A stretch of DNA of 64,000 bases from Streptomyces exfoliatus. GTDB lineage: Bacteria > Actinomycetota > Actinomycetes > Streptomycetales > Streptomycetaceae. Position 1 is the stretch's first letter; the number at the start of each line of letters is the position of its first letter. The translations under genes were made by a program, and so were the position numbers. The notes beneath the pieces were generated by a model. That model was not told where the DNA came from, searched no databases, and was given only the letters and a program-made list of their open reading frames with translations. The stretch lies in contig NZ_JNZP01000001.1 in the NCBI RefSeq assembly GCF_000725545.1, positions 62,001 to 126,000 on the forward strand, read 5' to 3'. Below are positions 33,574 through 41,900 of this stretch, piece after piece.

Positions 33574-33840
33574 TCAGAAGGGTCGTCGCTCCCCGTGGGC
33601 GTCGAGAGCGTCGGTGTAGCGCTGGAGCTTCACCCCGAGATCCTGCCGGAGGAGGCTCGCCACTCGGCGGGCTTCCTCCAGCTCGCCGGCGGCGCAGAGT
33701 TCGACGAGCTCAGCCACGTCCGCGGAGAGCGTGCTGAGGGTGTCGCCTTGGACCAGGACGCCGGGAAAGCGACGGCCTGGCAGGCGTACTACGGCGTCGT
33801 TGCCACCGTCGGTGAACAGCTCGGCTTCCACGCGCTCCAT
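33574..33840 (-). CDS. DUF6959-like small protein
   Basis: 88 aa: MERVEAELFTDGGNDAVVRLPGRRFPGVLVQGDTLSTLSADVAELVELC, then a helix and 'LQRYTDALDAHGERRPF'. I recognise the actinobacterial family (DUF6959, unknown function) by the 'RRFPGVLVQGD.L' block. GGAGG sits 5 nt before ATG 33840. Confidence 0.7.
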   Translation of the reverse strand: MERVEAELFTDGGNDAVVRLPGRRFPGVLVQGDTLSTLSADVAELVELCAAGELEEARRVASLLRQDLGVKLQRYTDALDAHGERRPF

Positions 33841-34532
33841 CGAGCCTCCGTCTCAGTGCCCGTCTCGTCCAGCTTGGTTCAGGGCCAGGGCCGAGGTTGG
33901 GGCGCTCGGCATCACTGACCGCGCCTGAACGCAGGTGGACAGCCTGGTGCAGGCTGTCACGCGGCATCAACAGATTTGGAAGGCGTGCGCGCGGCCCGCG
34001 CTGGCAGGTCACTCTTGGCCATCGGCGGAGCCTGGCCGTCGGTTGGGTCCCGGAATTGCACCAGGCCGCCCCCGGACAGAGCCAGGGATGCAGCTGCACT
34101 ACAGAGCTGGATACCTCGGAAACCGGCCGCGCGCAGGCACGACAGTATCTCCGGGTACTGACAGACGAGGCTCTCACGATCCCAGGCCTATGGTGGCCAG
34201 CGATGAGGGGAAGCCCCCAGGAAACCTCTGAGCCGGGCGAACTGGTCGAAGCACGCGGCCTACCGCGCTCCCAGCCGCGTTGGTTGCGCTAGCCACTGGC
34301 CATCAAGAGAGAGCCCATCTCCGCCTCGGACTGCACCGGCTCCAGGAAGCAGTGGTGGCGCAGTGCGCGGCCATTCCTGGGTCGAAAAAAAATTGGCCCC
34401 TTTCGTAGGCCATCGACCCTCTGAGGCGCCCTAGGCGACAGGGCCTCGGGGCCGTGTGTGCTCGAAACTGCTCGGCCAGGCCGTCTGTTCGGCATACTCG
34501 GTCACCTGGATCGCGAGCACAGGGGGTGGGCG
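33841..34532. other. 692-bp stretch without a confident gene
   Basis: Frames are open on both strands but show no family resemblance and no consistent ribosome site; a piece on the plus strand near 34100-34260 (DTSETGRAQARQYLRVLTDEALTIPGLW) may be a degraded gene. Contains the A-tract hairpin at 34385-34411. Confidence 0.5.
34385..34411 (-). terminator. Hairpin with an eight-T tail (minus strand)
   Basis: On the minus strand TGGCC (34407-34411 region) pairs with GGCCA before TTTTTTTT (34385-34392). A run of eight A/T is rare in this genome and suggests DNA acquired from a lower-G+C source. Confidence 0.4.
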
Positions 34533-34928
34533 GTGTACGGCCGGAGCGATGAGGCATGGGACCAGTTGACCGATGCCGGCCTGAAGTTCCTCGTTGAGCG
34601 GGCACAGCTCCGCAAGGTCACGACTTACACGGAGATGAACTCTGTGCTGGTTCGGCGGACCGGGATTCCTGGCTTTGACTTCGAGCAGGCGGATGAACGT
34701 GCTGCCATGGGCCGCCTGCTCGGATTGATCGTCGAGCGCGATTACCCGGACACCAGACTCATGATCTCTGCCCTGGTGCACTACCTCGGCGCGAATGATG
34801 CCGGGCCCGGTTTCTATGCACTTGCGCAGCAGCTCGACCTGCTTCCCAAGGGCTCCTCCGCGATGGCGAAACTGGCGTTTTGGATCGGGCAGGTCAACTC
34901 CCTCCACGAGCTTCATGCTCGTTCGTAG
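34533..34928 (+). CDS. Conserved hypothetical protein, 131 aa
   Basis: VYGRSDEAWDQLTDAGLKFLVERAQLRKVTTYTEMNSVLVRRTGIPGFDFEQADERAAMGRLLGLIVERDYPDTRLMISALVHYLGANDAGPGFY... I recall close relatives across Streptomyces; function unknown, all-helical. GTG 34533 has AGGGGGTGGG just upstream; the frame is open to 34458. Confidence 0.65.
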   Translation: MYGRSDEAWDQLTDAGLKFLVERAQLRKVTTYTEMNSVLVRRTGIPGFDFEQADERAAMGRLLGLIVERDYPDTRLMISALVHYLGANDAGPGFYALAQQLDLLPKGSSAMAKLAFWIGQVNSLHELHARS

Positions 34929-35050
34929 CTATCGGGAGACAGCAGGCATTCACGTTCTCTACGTGTCGGACGAGGCGGTCGGAGGCGGCTTCCGTGGCTG
35001 GGGGCTTTTTGTGTGAGCATGGGAGGCGTCGCTTCAAGCGGTAGCTCGCC

Positions 35051-35555
35051 TCAGGCTCGTAGGTCTGGCCAGCCGTCTCTGTTGGAGTAGCTCTCGGAGC
35101 AGTACCGGGTCGCGTGGTTCCACTTCTTGCCTGTGGCCAGTTCGTACGCCTTGTCCGGTACGTACAGCAGCCATTCGCCGTCGCGCTCGCTTGAGGTGTA
35201 CGGGGCGAACTTGTCGGCGTCGGAGAAGACGCTCTCCCACACCGCTTGCCCTGCGGCGACCACAGCGCAGCGTGTGTACAGGAACACGTCGGCCGACTGC
35301 GGGAAGGGGCTGCCGTACCGGGCTGTCAGGTCGACGACCGGGAGCGTGCCGAACTTCTCCTGGTCCAGGCGGTAGAGGGCCTCTGACAGGTGCTCCGCGA
35401 AGCCGATGATGTGGGGGGCGGGGTGGCGGCTCAGGTTCCTCGGCGAGGCGTCGGCAGCTCTCCTCGGTTGCTTTGCCGTCCAGGGTGGCTGTCAGTGCCC
35501 AGAAGTCGGTCCATGTCACTCTCACGCGGCACAGGCTGTCAGGGCGGTCTGACAT
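35051..35555 (-). pseudogene. DUF4240 protein gene with a one-base frameshift
   Basis: The first ~40 codons (MSDRPDSLCRVRVTWTDFWALTATLDGKATEESCRRLAEE) are in one frame and the rest (LSRHPAPHIIGFAEHLSEALYRLDQEKFG...VFLYTRCAVVAAG...EWLLYVPDKAYELATG...YSNRDGWPD) in another. Together they make a normal DUF4240 protein. The break is at about 35434, where GAGGAACCTGAGC has one C more than needed for GAGGAACTGAGC. Either a real decay mutation or a sequencing error. Confidence 0.7.
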
Positions 35556-35616
35556 CTGCCGGGGGCGGTCCTGCCCCGCTGCTCTTTCGTGTGTTTCGGG
35601 CTGGCAGAGTTGGTCC

Positions 35617-36012
35617 ATGCTTCTGAGTCCTGAGAAGACCCTGTTCGTTCGGGGTGTCACCCCTGCGCTGCTGCTTTCCGAGGCATCCGTTCACGGACTT
35701 CTGCCGACTCTGGCCGTGACGGACGGGGCGGTGCCCCTGTGTGGTGGGTGGAGCATCGTGCCTCGGCTCACTATGTGCGTCGTGGACGGGCCCGGGGAGG
35801 CCGGGGTTGTCGTTCCCGCTCTTGTGGCCCCTGTGGTCGATGTCGCCGACGGGGTCCTCGTGCCCGGCGACATGGGGGACTGGTGTGCGGACACCGAGCG
35901 GGCCGGCGGGGCGCTTGTCCTGTCGCTCGACGAGCTGCCCGAGACGCTCGACTGGGCCCACTTGATCGGCTCTGGTGTCGCGCGTGGCGGGTTTGTCGCC
36001 TGTCCGGTCTGA
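35617..36012 (+). CDS. Conserved hypothetical protein, 131 aa
   Basis: MLLSPEKTLFVRGVTPALLLSEASVHGLLPTLAVTDGAVPLCGGWSIVPRLTMCVVDGPGEAGVVVPALVAP..., beta-rich, soluble, no motif I can name. Ribosome site is weak (GGCAGAG). Next gene follows 55 bp later on the same strand. Confidence 0.5.
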   Translation: MLLSPEKTLFVRGVTPALLLSEASVHGLLPTLAVTDGAVPLCGGWSIVPRLTMCVVDGPGEAGVVVPALVAPVVDVADGVLVPGDMGDWCADTERAGGALVLSLDELPETLDWAHLIGSGVARGGFVACPV

Positions 36013-36067
36013 CGCCCGCCCCGCTCTGCCGTTGACGTGGACCTGGCGGAGTGGGTGTACTTCCTGT

Positions 36068-36607
36068 ATGGCTGAGGTGGGGGACGCGCCCGAGATCGGG
36101 GTGCAGGGCGGTGAGATGACGCCGCAGCGGTACATCGAGACGAGGCTCTCGCAGTACCAGGAGTGGTACGACTCCAAGGCGACCCGGATGAAGGCGATGC
36201 ATCTGCGGATGCGGACCGTGTCCGTCGTCGGTGGGGCGCTCGTGCCCGTGTTCGTGAATCTCGACCTGGTCTTCGCCCGGGTCACGGCCACGGTGCTGAG
36301 TCTCGTCGTCGTCGCCGCCGTGTCGCTGGAGAGTGTGTACCGGTACCGGGAGCAGTGGAAGAACTACCGGTCGACCGAACAGCTCCTCGGGCACGAGCGC
36401 GTGTACTTCGAGACCAAGGTCGGGCCGTACCACGACATGTCGAAGCGGGACGCGTTCTCGACGTTGGTCGCCCGGGTCGAGAAGGCCATCGCCAACGAGA
36501 ACTCCGCGACCCTGAACGTGATGACGCTCGGCGGGCAGGTCGGTGCCGATGTGCAGCGGCACGGGATTCCCGCCCCGCGGTCGCCGGTCGAGGACGGCCC
36601 GGTGTGA
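36068..36607 (+). CDS. DUF4231 (SLATT-type) membrane protein
   Basis: 179 aa. Conserved N-terminal 'QRYIETRLSQYQEWYDSKATRMKAMHLRMRTV', two closely spaced hydrophobic helices (VVGGALVPVFVNL and ATVLSLVVVAAVSLESVY) and then 'REQWKNYRSTEQLLGHERVYFETKVGPY', the DUF4231 pattern. SLATT proteins are predicted pore-forming effectors in nucleotide-signalling or defence systems; here it stands alone. ATG 36068. Confidence 0.8.
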   Translation: MAEVGDAPEIGVQGGEMTPQRYIETRLSQYQEWYDSKATRMKAMHLRMRTVSVVGGALVPVFVNLDLVFARVTATVLSLVVVAAVSLESVYRYREQWKNYRSTEQLLGHERVYFETKVGPYHDMSKRDAFSTLVARVEKAIANENSATLNVMTLGGQVGADVQRHGIPAPRSPVEDGPV

Positions 36608-36682
36608 GCGCGGTGGAGGTCGAGCGGGCCCCTGGGCGCCTTGTCCCCGGGGCCCGTGGTGTTCACCTGCGGTGCTGCGGGG

Positions 36683-37132
36683 TCAGCACCACTTGTAGTC
36701 GACCTGCGTCGAGTTGTACGAGCAGCCGTCGACCCACGTGCCGGTCGACTTCCGCAGCGTCGCCGTGTCCTTGTCGTTGTTCCAGACGTACCAGCCGCGG
36801 TTCTGGAAGACGCTCGTCGCGTTGTTGGTGCCCTTGCCCGTGCGGACCGTGACGATCTTGCCCGCGCCGAGCGTGAAGGTGCCGAAGGTGTACTTGTGGT
36901 TGGCCGCGTCGGTGAGCGTCCAGCCCCGCAGGTTCACCGCGTAGGCGGTCGTGTTGCGTATCTGCACCCACTCGCCGTTGAGGCTGTAGTTGCCGCCGCG
37001 GTCCGTGCCCGGGCTGTCGTAGTAGATCTTGTACAGGTGGACCGAGCCGGCGGCCTGCGCCTGCGTGGGCAGCAGAAGGATGCCGGAGGCGGCGGCCGCG
37101 GTCAGGGCCGCGAGTGTGCGTACGCGAAGCAT
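36683..37132 (-). CDS. Secreted lamin-tail-domain protein
   Basis: 149 aa with Sec signal (MLRVRTLAALTAAAASGILLLPTQAQA). The mature part GSVHLYKIYYDSPGTDRGGNYSLNGEWVQIRNTTAYAVNLRGWTLTDAANHKYTFGTFTLGAGKIVTVRTGKG is a bacterial lamin tail domain, an Ig-like fold found in surface or nuclease-associated proteins. The C-terminus has two cysteines (DGC...KWC). GAGGGA precedes ATG 37132. Confidence 0.88.
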   Translation of the reverse strand: MLRVRTLAALTAAAASGILLLPTQAQAAGSVHLYKIYYDSPGTDRGGNYSLNGEWVQIRNTTAYAVNLRGWTLTDAANHKYTFGTFTLGAGKIVTVRTGKGTNNATSVFQNRGWYVWNNDKDTATLRKSTGTWVDGCSYNSTQVDYKWC

Positions 37133-37258
37133 GGATGTCCCTCGGTTTCTGCCGGAACGCCCGCCGATGGGGCCCGGCGAGCACACAGAATATGCATGAC
37201 CTTCACTCCTTCCGCACAGATTCCCGTGAGTTGGTCGGCTGTGACCTAAAGTCGTCCC

Positions 37259-38065
37259 ATGGCCGACGAACCCCTGCGTCTCACCGTCCTCGGTTCCGCG
37301 ACGCCCTTCGCCCGGCCCGGCAACGCCTGTTCGGGCCATCTCGTCGAGGGCGGCGGCGTGCGCGTCTGGGTCGACGCAGGGAGCGGCACCCTCGCCGAAC
37401 TCCAGCGGTACGTCGCCCTCGGTGACGTCGACGCGGTGTGGATCTCCCATCTGCACGCCGATCACTCCGCCGACCTCCTCACCGCCTACTACGCCCTGCT
37501 GTACGCGGGACTTGAACTGCCTTTGCCCGTACTGCTGTTCGGGCCGGCCGGGATCGCGGATCGGCTCGCCGGCTTCCTCACCAACGGGCCCGACCGCAGC
37601 CCCGTCGAAGGCGCCTTCCGCGTCGAGGAGTTGTACGACGGGCATGTCGTCCGGGTCGGCGGGCTCACCCTTCGGTCGCGAGCCGTCGAGCACGGGATGC
37701 CGGCCTTCGCGCTGCGCGTGGAGGACGAGGCCGGGCGCTCGCTCGTCTACTCCGGGGACTGCGAACCCTGTCCCTCCCTCGTCGAACTCGCCCGCGACTG
37801 TGACCTTCTCGTGTGCGAGGCGGACGGGGCGGGGGCCGGGCATCACTCGGCCGCGCAGGCCGGCCGGAGCGCGGCCGATGCCGGTGCCGGCCGGCTTGTC
37901 GTGACCCATGTCGGGGCGGGCGTGCGGCCGGAAGAAGCCGTCGCGCTGGCCGCCGCCGAGTTCCCCGGCGAGGTGGCCCACGCCGACCCGGGGCTGCGGA
38001 TCGAGGTCACGCGTCGAAGTCGTACTCCAGGACGTACGCCGACGAGTCCAGCGTCATCTCGTTGA
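37259..38065 (+). CDS. MBL-fold metallo-hydrolase (RNase Z-like)
   Basis: 268 aa. Metal motif SHLHADHSADL (about residues 62-72), later 'EHGMPAFALRVE', 'VYSGDCEPC' and 'VVTHVGAG' supply the remaining ligands, as in the RNase Z/ElaC-like branch; substrate unknown. ATG 37259. The last ~59 bp overlap the end of the convergent GntR gene, and the final residues (RRSRTPGRTPTSPASSR) look like run-on, so the fold ends before them. Confidence 0.85.
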   Translation: MADEPLRLTVLGSATPFARPGNACSGHLVEGGGVRVWVDAGSGTLAELQRYVALGDVDAVWISHLHADHSADLLTAYYALLYAGLELPLPVLLFGPAGIADRLAGFLTNGPDRSPVEGAFRVEELYDGHVVRVGGLTLRSRAVEHGMPAFALRVEDEAGRSLVYSGDCEPCPSLVELARDCDLLVCEADGAGAGHHSAAQAGRSAADAGAGRLVVTHVGAGVRPEEAVALAAAEFPGEVAHADPGLRIEVTRRSRTPGRTPTSPASSR

Positions 38066-38765
38066 GCTCCACGGCCGTCCCCGGCCCACTGAACGCCGTA
38101 CGCCCGATGAGGACCACCGGCGTCCCGAACTGAAGGGCCAGCCGGTCCGACTCCTCCGCCGTCGGCATCCGGCAGCGGATCTCCTCGCGGAACCGCACCG
38201 GCCGGTGGCCCAGCTCGGCCAGCCGGGCGTAGGTCCCGCCCGGCCCGGTGTCCGGCTCCGTGATCGGCGTTCCGCGCACGAGGTCCGCGGAGAGGTACGA
38301 GACCGAGAGCAGCACCGGCTTGGCGTCGAGGACGAAGCGGCGGCTGCGGACGCATACGGGTGCGCCCGGCGGCAGGTTCAGCGCCCCCGCGACCCGCGCG
38401 CCGGCCGGCGTCTCCGCCACCTCGATCTGGTCGACGACCAGGTCCCGGTCCTCCACGTCCGCCGACCAGACCGAGCGTCCGTTGCCCCACTGCTCGCCCG
38501 ACAGGCGCGGGATGCCCCGGCGGCGCAGCGGGCGGAAGACGCGGACGAAGACCCCGGCACCCTTACGGGCCTCCGCGAGACCCTCGTTGCGCAGCACGGC
38601 GAGGGCCTGGCGCGCCGTCATCCGGGCGACCTCGTAGGTCGTCATGAGGTCGTTCTCGCCGGGGAGCCGGTCGCCCGGCGCGAAGGCGCCTGACTGGATC
38701 GCGGTTCTCAACTCGTCGGCGATGCGCTGGTACTTGGGCCGACGAGCGCTTTCCTGGTCAGTCAC
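38007..38765 (-). CDS. GntR/HutC-family transcriptional regulator
   Basis: 252 aa. Winged helix near residues 10-75 (KYQRIADELRTAIQSGAFAPGDRLPGENDLMTTYEVARMTARQALAVLRNEGLAEARKGAGVFV), then a UTRA effector domain. GTG 38765 gives the usual VTDQE.. start, with GGGAG about 12 nt upstream. A perfect palindrome ATCTCTAGAGAT in the divergent intergenic region is a likely operator, so it may control the neighbouring 74-aa gene and itself. Confidence 0.88.
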   Translation of the reverse strand: MTDQESARRPKYQRIADELRTAIQSGAFAPGDRLPGENDLMTTYEVARMTARQALAVLRNEGLAEARKGAGVFVRVFRPLRRRGIPRLSGEQWGNGRSVWSADVEDRDLVVDQIEVAETPAGARVAGALNLPPGAPVCVRSRRFVLDAKPVLLSVSYLSADLVRGTPITEPDTGPGGTYARLAELGHRPVRFREEIRCRMPTAEESDRLALQFGTPVVLIGRTAFSGPGTAVELNEMTLDSSAYVLEYDFDA

Positions 38766-38869
38766 GGGCGGACCACTCCCTTCATTTGCGGGACACCCTA
38801 CGGCGCACCCCGCGGCCAGGGTGCACACGTGTACGCCGCCCCGCCCGGTCGATCCATCCATCGGGGGAC

Positions 38870-38890
38870 ATCTCTAGAGATACGTTGACA
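38870..38890 (+). promoter_or_regulatory. GntR operator palindrome and -35-like box
   Basis: ATCTCTAGAGAT (38870-38881) is a perfect 12-bp palindrome, followed at once by TTGACA (38885-38890). No clear -10 box at 17 bp. Likely operator of the GntR gene. Confidence 0.55.
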
Positions 38891-38953
38891 GGGCGGGGCC
38901 GTAGGGCTTCTCTGGGTGTCCCCACGTTTCAGGGAGATCGGGACGGAGGATGC

Positions 38954-39178
38954 GTGCAGCCACTTCCCGAGGTCGGTGACCTCGTCCGCGACAACGCCAC
39001 CGGGCGGGTCGGTTTCTATGTGGAGAGCGTCTCCGGACGCTTTCTGATCCGCGCCGTCCACGGCGGCGGCGAATGGGAGGCCGAGCCCACCGACGTCCAG
39101 CCGGCCACGCCCCTGCGGGAGCTGCGCGCCCGCGCCGCCGAGATCAACGCGCGTAGTCGGCGGGGGCTGGGGGCCTGA
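38954..39178 (+). CDS. Small conserved hypothetical protein, 74 aa
   Basis: MQPLPEVGDLVRDNATGRVGFYVESVSGRFLIRAVHGGGEWEAEPTDVQPATPLRELRARAAEINARS..., a small SH3-like beta fold plus helix, common in Streptomyces, function unknown. GTG 38954 has GGAGG (38945-38949) in front; an overlapping ATG at 38950 is in another frame. Confidence 0.7.
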   Translation: MQPLPEVGDLVRDNATGRVGFYVESVSGRFLIRAVHGGGEWEAEPTDVQPATPLRELRARAAEINARSRRGLGA

Positions 39179-39217
39179 GGGCCTGAGCGCGCCTGAGCGG
39201 GCCTGAGCAGGCCTGGG
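39173..39217. repeat. Five copies of GCCTGAG at about 10-bp period
   Basis: GCCTGAG at 39173, 39181, 39191 and 39201 and the variant GCCTGGG at 39211. The near-helical period is notable. It overlaps the stop of the 74-aa gene. Confidence 0.75.
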
Positions 39218-39327
39218 GGGCTTGTGAGGGGCGTCGGGCGTTCGGTCGGGTAGGGCCTGGTGGTCTCGGTCCGGTGGCCCTTTGTGCGGGCTCGGCGGTT
39301 GTCAGTGGGGCGCGCCACACTGGAGGC

Positions 39328-39588
39328 ATGTGCCGCAGCATCAAGACGCTCCGACCGCCCGCGCTGCCCGAGGAGGCGACCGAGGAGGACATCCGCGCCG
39401 CCGCCCTGCAGTACGTCCGCAAGGTCTCCGGGTTCCGCGCCCCCGCCGCCCACAACCGCGAGGTCTTCGACCGGGCCGTGGACGAGATCGCCGCCGCGAC
39501 CGCGAGACTTCTCGACGACCTGGAGGTGCGCGGGGCGCACCCCGGTGTCAGGAGGCAGGAGCGGGAGCCACAGCCGGACGCCGTATGA
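39328..39588 (+). CDS. DUF2277 domain protein
   Basis: 86 aa, family length. MCRSIKTLRPPALPEEATEEDIRAAALQYVRKVSGFRAPAAHNREVFDRAVDEIA is the DUF2277 signature; function unknown. ATG 39328 (GGAGG only 2 nt before it). Last 41 bp overlap the convergent DedA gene. Confidence 0.9.
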   Translation: MCRSIKTLRPPALPEEATEEDIRAAALQYVRKVSGFRAPAAHNREVFDRAVDEIAAATARLLDDLEVRGAHPGVRRQEREPQPDAV

Positions 39589-40177
39589 GGTAGGCGGCGA
39601 GACCGCCGGCCAGGAAGAGCGCAAGGGTCGACACCCCCGCGCTGAACCAGGTCGCGCCCAGCCACTGCCCGCCGAGCCAGCCGAGCCCCACGCTGTACGA
39701 GGCCCAGGTCACGCCCGCGAGCGCCGACCACGGCAGGAACTCCTCGACCCGCCGCTTCGCCGCGCCCGCGCCGAGGGAGACCACGGAGCGGCCGGCGGGG
39801 GCGAAGCGCGCGAGGACCACGAGCAGGCCGCCGCCCCGTGTCAGCGCGGTGCCGAGACGTTCCTGCGCCAGGGACAGGCGCTTCGACCGGGCGATGGCCC
39901 GGTCCAGCCTGGCCCCGCCCCGGCGTGCGAGCCGGTACGCGAGGAAGTCGCCGAGCACGGATGCCGTGGCCGCGCAGAGGAGCAGGGGCAGCAGCGACGG
40001 CATGCCGGGGGTCGCCGCGGTGGCCGTGGCCGCCGCCGTGGCGGCCGTGATCACCAGGAAGCCGCTCGGCAGCACGGGCAGGAAGACGTCGAGCAGGATC
40101 GACGTCGCCACCACCGGATAGATCCATGGGCCGGCGGTGAGCGACCGCAGCGATCCCAGGCTGTCGAGCAGATTCAC
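39548..40177 (-). CDS. DedA-family membrane protein
   Basis: 209 aa. Membrane protein with the DedA/SNARE-associated features: DVFLPVLPSGFLVITAATAAA re-entrant region, 'GDFLAYRLARRGG' and 'ARFAPAGRSVVSLGAGAAKRR' (the family F.RF.P..R motif). DedA proteins act in lipid flipping and membrane homeostasis. GTG 40177 with a TAGGCT box 9 nt upstream, so possibly a leaderless message. Confidence 0.88.
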   Translation of the reverse strand: MNLLDSLGSLRSLTAGPWIYPVVATSILLDVFLPVLPSGFLVITAATAAATATAATPGMPSLLPLLLCAATASVLGDFLAYRLARRGGARLDRAIARSKRLSLAQERLGTALTRGGGLLVVLARFAPAGRSVVSLGAGAAKRRVEEFLPWSALAGVTWASYSVGLGWLGGQWLGATWFSAGVSTLALFLAGGLAAYLIRRPAVAPAPAS

Positions 40178-40341
40178 AGGGCCTGAGCCTACGCGGGGGC
40201 GGGAGGCCGTCTGCCGGGTGGGTGCCGGTGGGACGTCGGGCGGGTGCCGCGCGGGTGATGCGCGGGCGCCGGGGGTGCCGGTGGAGTGCGGGGTGGGGTT
40301 TCGGGGGCGAAAAGGGCCGGAAGACGTGCTGCGGATTCCGG

Positions 40342-40465
40342 CCCGTTCCCGTACGGAGACGGCTCCCGTTCCCGTACGGAGGGGGCCCGTTCCCGTACGG
40401 AAACTGCTCCCGTTCCCGTACGGGGGGCCCGTTCCCGTACGGAAACTGCTCCCGTTCCCGTACGG
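40342..40465. repeat. Six phased copies of CCCGTTCCCGTACGG
   Basis: Copies begin at 40342, 40365, 40386, 40409, 40428 and 40451; spacings 23, 21, 23, 19 and 23 bp, about two helical turns. Each contains the palindrome CCGTACGG. They lie in the 317 bp between DoxX (ends 40495) and the DedA start (40177), both on the minus strand. Confidence 0.9.
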
Positions 40466-40494
40466 AGGCGGCTGTTCTGTCTCTGTGGCCGTGC

Positions 40495-41067
40495 TCAGGC
40501 GGCGCCGACCGGCGTGCCCTGCTCCTCGCGGTCCTCGTTCGTCCTGCGCGTCGTCGAGCCCGTCGCGACCCGGGCTCCGAAGAGCCGGTCCACGGCCAGC
40601 GCGCCCGGGCCGGTGAACACCAGGAGCGCGAACGCCCAGCAGAACAGGGCCGCGGTCTCGCCGCCGTTCTGGAGCGGGAAGAGGGACTCGGGCTGGTGCA
40701 CCTTGAAGTACGCGTACGCCATCGAGCCGGAGGCGAGGAACGCGGCGCTGCGCGTGCCGAGTCCGGCCAGGACCAGGACGCCGGCGCCCAGCTGGATCAC
40801 GGCCGCGTACCAGCCCGGCCAGGTGCCGGCCGGGATCGTGCCGCCGCCCATCGCGCCGCCGAGGACGCCGAAGAGCGAGGCGGCGCCGTGGCAGGCGAAG
40901 AGCAGGCCGACGACGATGCGGAAGAGGCCGAGCGCGTAGGGCTGCGCCTGGTTCAGGCGGTCCGTGAGGCTGCCCGTGTCGCTCTGGCCTCCCTGGCCGC
41001 TCCGGCCGCTCGGATTGTCCGTGGTGTTCGCGGTGTTCGTGGTGCTCGTGGTGTTCGTGTTCTTCAT
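40495..41067 (-). CDS. DoxX-family membrane protein
   Basis: 190 aa. After a Thr/Asn-rich N-terminal tail (MKNTNTTSTTNTANTTDN) come four helices with the DoxX pattern (LFRIVVGLLFACHGAASLFGVLGG; VIQLGAGVLVLAGLGTRSAAFLASGSMAYAYFKVH). Quinone-linked or redox-related role is assumed for the family. AAGGAG lies 6 nt before ATG 41067. Confidence 0.9.
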   Translation of the reverse strand: MKNTNTTSTTNTANTTDNPSGRSGQGGQSDTGSLTDRLNQAQPYALGLFRIVVGLLFACHGAASLFGVLGGAMGGGTIPAGTWPGWYAAVIQLGAGVLVLAGLGTRSAAFLASGSMAYAYFKVHQPESLFPLQNGGETAALFCWAFALLVFTGPGALAVDRLFGARVATGSTTRRTNEDREEQGTPVGAA

Positions 41068-41249
41068 GGGGGACTCCTTCGGCCTGCCTCGTCCGTGGGG
41101 GACGGGGAGTGGGGGACGGAAACCGATGAGGCCGCAAGGTTAGGCATCCCTCAGTAATACTTGCAAGTTCAACATTCGGCCACCGGGGAGCGGGTGGCGC
41201 GGTTTGCTCCCCGGTGGCCTTTGTCGAAGCCGATTCAGCAGGGTTGCTG

Positions 41250-41900
41250 TCAGCAGGCGTTGAGGACGGACTGCAGGGCGCTCTTCTCGGCGGAGTCGAC
41301 GCTGAGGTTCCAGTGGTACTTCACGTGCACCCACGCGCGGGCGTAGGTGCAGCGGTAGGCGGTGCGCGGCGGCAGCCACTCCGCCGGGTCGAGGTCGCTC
41401 TTCGCCTGGTTGACGTTGTCCGTCACGGCTATGAGCTGCGGCCGCGTCAGGTCGTTCGCGAAGGCCTGGCGCTGTGAGGTGGTCCAGGAGCTGGCGCCCG
41501 AGCGCCACGCCTCGGCGAGGGCGACGACGTGGTCGATGTCGAGGTCGGACGCGACGGTCCAGGTGGCGCCGTCGTACTCGGAGTACCAACTGCCGCTCAC
41601 CGAGGCGCAGCTGGAGTCCGTGACGACGTTCACGCCGTCGCGCTTGAGGACGGTCTCGCGGGTGTTGCAGGCGCCGGACTGGGTGATCCAGTGCGGGAAG
41701 AGGTCGCGGCTGTAGCCGGTGGAGGAACCTTCCGCCTTCACGGTGAGGGCGGCCAGGTAGGTGCGGGCTGTGGCGGCGCTGACCGGGGTGGGCATGGCGG
41801 CCTGGGCGGTCGGGGCGGTGGCGAGGAGGCCGGTCACGGTGAGGGCGGCGGAGGTGGCGAGAACGGCGAGTCGACGCGCGTAGATCATGCCGACGGGCAT
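41250..41900 (-). CDS. Secreted HNH nuclease, GmrSD C-terminal (DUF1524) type
   Basis: 216 aa with signal peptide (LAVLATSAALTVTGLLATAPTAQA). Catalytic motif DIDHVVALAEAW (Asp121-His124) and downstream 'NVNQAKSDLDPAEWLPP' are those of the DUF1524/HNH family seen in secreted Streptomyces nucleases. Cysteine pairs fit extracellular life. GGGAG lies 5 nt before ATG 41900. Probably scavenges nucleic acid or acts against competitors. Confidence 0.9.
   Translation of the reverse strand: MPVGMIYARRLAVLATSAALTVTGLLATAPTAQAAMPTPVSAATARTYLAALTVKAEGSSTGYSRDLFPHWITQSGACNTRETVLKRDGVNVVTDSSCASVSGSWYSEYDGATWTVASDLDIDHVVALAEAWRSGASSWTTSQRQAFANDLTRPQLIAVTDNVNQAKSDLDPAEWLPPRTAYRCTYARAWVHVKYHWNLSVDSAEKSALQSVLNAC

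Noticed and set aside
36683..37981. 432-aa minus-strand protein including the lamin-tail domain
   Set aside because: The upstream part is the shadow of the MBL hydrolase gene; the signal peptide begins at 37132.
40342..40465. CRISPR array
   Set aside because: Repeats are only 15 bp with 4-8-bp gaps of near-constant sequence; no cas genes and no spacers.
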